From NCBI RefSeq assembly GCF_000003815.2, contig NC_049982.1:23761380-23825379 (forward strand): 64,000 nt of DNA, read 5' to 3'. This document shows, one piece after another, positions 58,501 to 64,000 of the stretch. Within the stretch, counting starts at the first letter, position 1. Each line of letters starts with the position of its first letter. The position numbers and the translations under genes are program-made. The stretch comes from Branchiostoma floridae. Taxonomy: Eukaryota; Chordata; Leptocardii; Amphioxiformes; Branchiostomatidae. Below the pieces are notes generated by a model that was given only the letters and a program-made list of their open reading frames with translations, was not told where the DNA came from and ran no database searches.

Positions 58501-61500
58501 AGTTTGAAAAGGTTTGACATGCCAAGACTGCAATGTTTTGAATATTTTCTGTGGAAATTTTGGTTTCAAAATGCAATCTGTAATCTCCCTACAAATGTAT
58601 GTACCAAAGAACAAATGTGAATTTTCAGAAAGTCGACAAAGGAATTCTCACGTATAGTACCAAGGGATCTATGCGTCATACAGGAGTTTGCAAGTTTGGG
58701 TAGGCTATATGATAATAACGTTAATGACCCGCCTAGCTATTCCTTGGTGTATATGGTGTCATAACGCCTGGTCCGTTGCTATAACCACCTTCGCTTCGCT
58801 CACATCGGTGGTTACATTCGGTGGTTATAGCAAAGGAACAGGCGTTATGACACCATATACACCTCGGGGTGGGTCATTTACTCTTAATTAACATTGGCAA
58901 ATGTGATGGATACAGAATGTATACTGAAGTGATCTGGGAGAAACCAAAATTGTTTTCAGCTCTTTTGCATTCATATTTATAGCCTGGTTACCAAACCCCA
59001 GCCCGATCTCAAGTATCTATCGTGCAAGGGTCTGGTCGGATGGGATAGGAACTCTTCTCAATTTTGCCCCTTATAGTGGGCAAAAAAAATCCACCAATAG
59101 AACAGCACAGGATCAGCAGGAGGTAATTACACCCCTGCCATGATTGGTTAAACACCCCCAACTGTACTTTTTGAATCCATAACAGTGACCTGATTCGCTA
59201 CTGTGATAGCCTTCTGACCAACTGTGGTGTGTTGTAGCTGGCTACCTGTGGTGAGAGTGGTCATCAATCCTTGGTTCTCCTCCCTCTGATCAAGGGCCTT
59301 CGAGAACATTTCTACAGGCATCCTGCCAGACCCCAACACGAAAGATATATTTTGAGGTTGGGGTATGGTATCCAGGCTATCATATTTAGGGTATAAAAGA
59401 CCAGTTTCTCTCAGATCACTTCAGTGTCAATGATGGTGACGTGGATGCTATCTGAAACGTCTGACCGTTTCCAAAACGTTTTCAAAACCATATCCAGTTG
59501 CTTGAGTTAACTGCTTTTTGTCATATCTTATTACCAAGATGTCTAATCGCATCGACGTATTGTTCGGTATACTGTATTCTCTGCGTTCAGTCATTTGTTC
59601 AACCTACCTGCCACTTAGATTTTATAGTGAAGGCAACTTTTTGGGGGTCAAACTTTTTTTATTCGCACGCACGCATCAGTTTTTTTTGTTCTCATATTAT
59701 GTCATTCGAATAATCAAATCAGCATGCCATGATTTATGGCCTAACATTAAAACAGTGGCTCCTTATACTCGCTGCCCGGAAACAAGGCAGCAAAGATAAG
59801 AAGCTCCGGATGGTACCAAGGCAAAAAATAGCCCAGTTCTTCTCTTTTCCACATAAGTGCCAAAGGCAATAAATCAGTCTAATAATCTGATTAGAGAGAG
59901 CTATAACGCTTGATAGCCTGTCTTTACACAATCTCTCGCTGGCTGTGGTTAATGACGCGGCGGCAATTGTAGGGCCCACCGCTAGGGGCGCGATTAAATT
60001 CACATTTGGCTATATACACATTTTATGTCAAACTGCTCTTTCTATGATCACGAAAGAAAAGATCTGTTTGAAGAGGCCACCAAATTCCATCCAAACTTCT
60101 TAACATTCTCCGACAAAAAGAAAACAATTCTTCTTCTAACTTCACAAAACCCACACATAATAGAAAAGGTGGGATCTTTCGTCTTCCACTGTCTTCGAAA
60201 AAGGAGTCGAACCCAATAACCCAGGATCTAGAGTTAGCTTTTACTAGTTTTAGACTAGAGTAGACACCTTTGATATTGTTACCTTCAATTAGCCCACGGG
60301 CAAGAATTTGCAATAAACTTTATATACATAACGCTGACGAGTGCCTATACCATTATTCAGAAGGAAGCGTACTCTTGTTACCTTCGCCAAGAAGGTTATA
60401 TTTTGGGTAGCGTGTGTTTGTATGTTTGTATGTAGAAGACCAGGATAACTCGAACGCCTGGATGGATTATATTGATATTTTGTATGTGGGTAGGTCTTGA
60501 TGAGACCTGGAAACCTGGAAACGATTAGATTTGGGGACCCCTAGCGGCCTGTTACGGTACTGCAGTGGAACTTCCGGGTTCGATATCTCGAGTTCTGGAC
60601 ATGCTGCGGCTATGAATTTTCAGTGGCAGATAGCTCTTGATAGGTTTGGGCCTCCTAGCGGCTTCTTTTGGAACTGCAGGGCAGGTTTAGTGTCAGACTT
60701 TGAAAAGGAATAACTCAAGAAAGGGTTGACGGATTGTTATGATTTTTGGGATGTAGATAGCTTAAGTAATGCTTCATATAATTTAATATTAATTATGCAA
60801 ATTCGAGTCTAATTTGCATAATTAATTAGGAAATTGTCTAAACATGCTCAGTTCCATTATAGGACCATTGCAGCATGTGACATTTGTAACTGAGAAAGAG
60901 AAGAATATTGATAGATATATATTATTCAAAATAAAGACCAAATTTGCATAATTAATGAGAAATTGCTATAATGTCATTGCGGTAAATGACGGGAACTTCT
61001 TACTTGTAGCATTTTGAAGTTATGTACAGGTGAACGTCGTTGAACATTAATTATCCAAATGGTGTCCTCATTTGCATAAATTATCAGACTATGCGATAAA
61101 GGCCTTCTTTTTTTAACATAGATTGTGTGTGTCTGGTGTTTGGTGGAGAACATGATCAAGTGATATGATTTATGCAAATGAGAACCTTATTTGAACTAGA
61201 AAGGCAACATTTTTGAAAAAAAATGCAAGATGTGGGCGAAGGGAAAAGAAAGCAAAAATAGCAAGAAAAGAAGCAACAATAAAGGCAACATTTTCGCGAA
61301 AATGCAGCAAAAAGAAAAAAAAAATTAAAAAACATTACCTGTCCATGGATTCGATCCCAGAGCGTTGGTTTACCACGCGTGAATAATACCACTGAGCCAG
61401 TGCAACAACATGTTACAAGCACACGTTTTAACAGGTATACAAATGTATTGCGTTGCGTGAACACGTCCGTTCACCGTTGAATTTGCAAGATTCCAAGGTC

Positions 61501-62414
61501 CAATTTTCTGAAGATAACGTTTTTGTGTGAAAATTTATCAATCTCGTTCATTCCATGGCAGGCAACTTCTTCCTTGAGCGCCTGTTTGGTCGTCTCAGCT
61601 GCGAAAGTATTGTCAAACTGCATGCCGAATGCCATTTTGTGTCCTGTGCGTTGATTGGTTCAGTTCTGCGTACACCCGAGACAGTCCGCAACTTTGTCCC
61701 AATCAAAAAGCTGGAAACGCGGAGTATATGTTGACAGCTTCCATTTTTTCTGAGTTCTGATTGGTTATTATCAAAGTCGATGCCGATTGTGTTCTGTGCG
61801 TTGATAGGTTCACCTCTGACGTAAAACCGAGAAAGTACGACTGTAAGCCAATCAAAAAGCTTGAAACGTGGAGTGCATGTTTACAGCTTCCATTTTTTCT
61901 GATTTCTGGTTGGAATATCTGTAGAGAATACTAAATGTGTGGCTTCGCCCACATAATAATTAATGACAAACACAATTGTAAAAGATAGAATCATTTGGCG
62001 AAGGTATGGGGTCGTGGAACTCTAGTTCTTATCAATGTTTCAGACTACTGTACATAGCTATTTGTATACAGCTGACTGTGTATTATCTTCACTTAGGATG
62101 TTCTGGGAATACTACAGGGACGGCCCATATACCGCGAGCATCATTACCGTATAGAAAAGAGCAGCTCGAAACTATTCATCCCAGTTTTGTGCAAGATGGC
62201 ATGGAGACTTGCAGTGCAGGCCCCAAATTTCCGAATCGAGTACCGCCAGATGACATTTAGTCCCCTAATGCATGAGCCAACAAAGAAGACTTCACCTATG
62301 CCTGGTAGTTCTGGTATGTCTGGTGCTCCCATCAAACATTACCTGTGGCCCGCATTGCTTGACGGACAGAATGGCACTGTGTTGTGCAAGGGTAGAGTCG
62401 TGATTGGCATATAA
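55552..62414 (+). CDS. MIEAP (SPATA18)-domain protein, 5 exons, short form
   Basis: Exons 55552-55769, 56485-56686, 57332-57436, 58062-58202, 62097-62414. All are GT-AG and in phase: 984 bp, 327 residues. The first exon ends with a short heptad-like coiled coil (MSSLSSENKRLSEELQSLRK). Exon 2 has DPNRPSKVSERYLLFKDEER, the start of the MIEAP C-terminal domain. The last exon has GRPIYREHHYRIEKSSSKLF, then KMAWRLAVQAPNFRIEY, YLWPALLDGQNG and CKGRVV. This order (W-VQ-P, then WPAL, then KG) is that of SPATA18. Human SPATA18 is 538 residues and acts in p53-linked mitochondrial quality control. This protein keeps mainly the C-terminal domain with a shorter coiled coil, so its function may differ. The donor of exon 3 (GTACGT at 57437) is the least certain junction. 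Confidence 0.78.
57061..57193. repeat. Foldback repeat in MIEAP-like intron 2
   Basis: GCATAAGATAGTATCAAAAG at 57061 is mirrored by CTTTGATACTATCTTATGCC near 57174-57193. About 90 bp separates the arms. Related to the fragment at 10618. Confidence 0.7.
57672..57843. mobile_element. Foldback MITE with a perfect 35-bp inverted repeat, in MIEAP-like intron 3
   Basis: 57691-57725 and 57790-57824 are exact reverse complements, 35 bp each. Imperfect pairing extends outward to TATATCAAGG / CCTTGATAT. The 64-bp centre includes TGGATCCGGGATCCA. Non-coding. Confidence 0.85.
58726..58880. mobile_element. Foldback element, GGTGTATATGGTGTCATAAC arms, in MIEAP-like intron 4
   Basis: GGTGTATATGGTGTCATAAC and TTGCTATAACCACC are mirrored by GGTGGTTATAGCAA and GTTATGACACCATATACACC. 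Outer AATGACCCGCC and GGTGGGTCATT also pair. Arms of about 60 bp around a short centre. Confidence 0.75.
58978..59382. mobile_element. MITE with TAGCCTGGTTACCA inverted ends, in MIEAP-like intron 4
   Basis: Left end ATAGCCTGGTTACCAAACCC; right end (reverse complement) ATAGCCTGGATACCATACCC. Larger relative of the copy in MGMT intron 2. Non-coding. Confidence 0.75.
60377..62032. mobile_element. ACCTTCGCCAA element, copy 2, in MIEAP-like intron 4
   Basis: Starts ACCTTCGCCAAGAAGGTT and ends TTTGGCGAAGGTATGGGG with TCGTGGAACTCTAGTTCTT, as in copy 1 at 49243. It is 1 kb longer because of extra internal DNA. That DNA includes a tRNA-like segment (61345-61407) and two related blocks around 61630 and 61790 (TGTGCGTTGATTGGTTCA and TGTGCGTTGATAGGTTCA). 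The element ends about 65 bp before the acceptor of the last exon. Confidence 0.65.
61345..61407 (-). ncRNA. tRNA-like segment, probably a SINE or tRNA pseudogene
   Basis: On the minus strand, TGGCTCAGTGG fits the polymerase III A box and GGATCGAATCC differs by one base from the B-box consensus GGTTCGANTCC, at a tRNA-like distance. Between them GCGTGGTAAACCAACGC can form an anticodon-like stem. The outer stem (7 bp expected) does not pair, and the T stem is mismatched. It is thus not a working tRNA gene. Confidence 0.45.
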
Positions 62415-64000
62415 GGCCATGGCATGTAAATTTTATAGATGTCATCATAGATTTTTGCCTGATTTTGAAAAAAAAAAAGAATTTCTTTACCCTCCGGCGA
62501 TGGCCAACACACCGAAAGTTGAAGAACACGTTATAAACTTATATCAGTACAATAACAGACGTACATGCCGTAAATAGGCATTTGCACAATCATGCACAAT
62601 TATAGCGTAATGTGCTTTCATTTCCTGACGTTCGTGGGCCATTCTGCTCCGGGGTTAGTACAACTGGGCATTGCCAGCAAGCTTATGAGCCTCAATTTTT
62701 GGCACGTTATCAACAACAAGCTCACTGTGTAAACTGGCAGTGGAAGGGGCATCAAACTATATGGTCATTTGTCTGTTTCTGTGAGTGTGTGTGTGTAGGG
62801 GGGGGGGGGGGGTGGCCTCTAAATTCAAACAAACCTCCATAATTTTTTACTTGGAATGTAATGCTGAAATAATCGCGAATACCCTTTACTATTTCCATTC
62901 ATTTCTTTGTCTTGAACTGTTGTCTTCACTTCCAGTTCAAGTTACATATCTTCTAGTTGCCACTCTTTCTTGACAATCAGGGTTAATGTTTTAAGCAAAG
63001 CTACCTGTTTGCAGATATAAGCACGGATGGAGAGGTGCCTTGCTAAGAGTTTTCTTGTCATTGAAATGCACCATTGTCATTTATATGTATTAATGCAAAT
63101 ATAATACTGTATTATTGAATACTGAAATTGTTGGATGTAATGCCATGTTTTATCGCACCAATCCTTGATACAAGGTTTATGGTCCCTGATGTGACAATTT
63201 AGGTATCTTGTTTTTTTTCACCCGCGTGCATTAGATTTGTAGTCTGTATACGTTGCCATCCATAAAATTTACTTAATGTGGCCTAAGTTCAGCAAGCATA
63301 TTTTGCTCTGCTGTGGATGTCCCATGACATTGACACAATATCATAGGGCTAGGGATTATTCTATTGAAGACAGCTGATGATGACTAGGCCTATTCCTAGG
63401 GTACCATGGCCTAAGGCCACAGCAATTAAAACTTATGGATGACATCAGCGCGCTTATGGCTCGTTCTCATTTAAATTTCGAAAATGCTGTTGCCTGTCTT
63501 TAAGACTTGATACAGAGCATATCGCAGGCAACATCACTGTTTTTTTAATTTTTCCACATTCCCTGAGTGTGATGTTTTACAAAAGATGCACCACAACATT
63601 CGTATTGGTTGATGTGTTGTAAGAAATTACAGCCACGAGTAGGATTTCAACCCCTAAAAAACGGCTGTCGCCTGAGAAGACACAGAGAGTTCAAACAGTA
63701 GTCAAAAATGTAGTAATGCAGTTTCCAGACTGAAATGTTTGACAGTGAAGCCAGGTAGTCTTCTGACTGATCACGTCAGATCGCTCCCTTCACTGATTTT
63801 CGAGTCTATGTAACGTGATTTATGCCTGTCGCCAAATTCTGTAACAAACGTTACCACCTCTAGTTAGACGGTTGTGGCATTTTTTGTTAGCCACAAATAA
63901 AACAAGAAATGACCATTTTTGTGACGCTGTACAGTTTTTCTGGCTTTCTAAAGAAACAAGAAAGGGTTGTTGACTGTCATTTGTATCCCACCTTGCTTAA
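62415..64000. other. 3' flank of the MIEAP-like gene, no further gene
   Basis: No coding region is supported. A GT tract leads into a run of 15 G at 62798-62812. A poly(A) signal for the MIEAP-like gene was not fixed. Confidence 0.5.

Overview
This is nuclear DNA of a multicellular animal. The genes are spliced with GT-AG introns, the intergenic DNA is full of miniature transposons and microsatellites, and the satellite carries the metazoan telomere word TTAGGG. The gene set (METTL27-like, epsinR/CLINT1, MGMT, HSPA12-like chaperones, a MIEAP-domain gene) and the style of the repeats suggest an invertebrate deuterostome, most probably a lancelet (Branchiostoma). That assignment rests on recognition, not on a search. 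Exon models were built by hand from splice signals, reading phase and family similarity. In all six models every exon junction keeps the reading frame.

Layout. 1-2930: 183-bp satellite, each unit with a TTAGGG-like tract. 2931-6025: intergenic DNA with a partial inverted copy of METTL27 (4213-4715) and a MITE. 7006-11640 (-): METTL27-like methyltransferase, 5 exons, whose last intron holds a palindromic Tc1-like transposon (7318-8981). 11641-16437: intergenic, CA repeats, nested MITEs. 16438-17412 (-): intronless four-helix membrane protein. 17847-18633: 42-bp minisatellite that is open in several frames. 18655-38102 (-): CLINT1/epsinR, 13 exons, 666 codons, introns packed with MITEs. 38335-39910 (+): MGMT, 3 exons, 182 codons, head to head with CLINT1 across a 232-bp region with CRE, ETS and YY1-like sites. 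42008-42748 (+): truncated LINE remnant. 42940-45521 (-) and 49898-54529 (-): two tandem HSPA12-like Hsp70-superfamily genes, 603 and 597 codons. 55552-62414 (+): five-exon gene with a MIEAP (SPATA18) C-terminal domain, 327 codons. 62415-64000: no gene seen.

The genes do not form one pathway: METTL27 is a SAM methyltransferase, CLINT1 a clathrin adaptor at the trans-Golgi and endosomes, MGMT a DNA repair protein, HSPA12 an atypical chaperone ATPase, and MIEAP a mitochondrial quality control factor. Most of the interest is structural. The HSPA12 pair looks like a mosaic of near-identical and diverged blocks. A mobile element appears to supply the stop codon of HSPA12 copy B. The METTL27 intron carries a foldback Tc1 element. 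A family of elements shares its ends but has different internal filler words. The left end is a telomere-word satellite.
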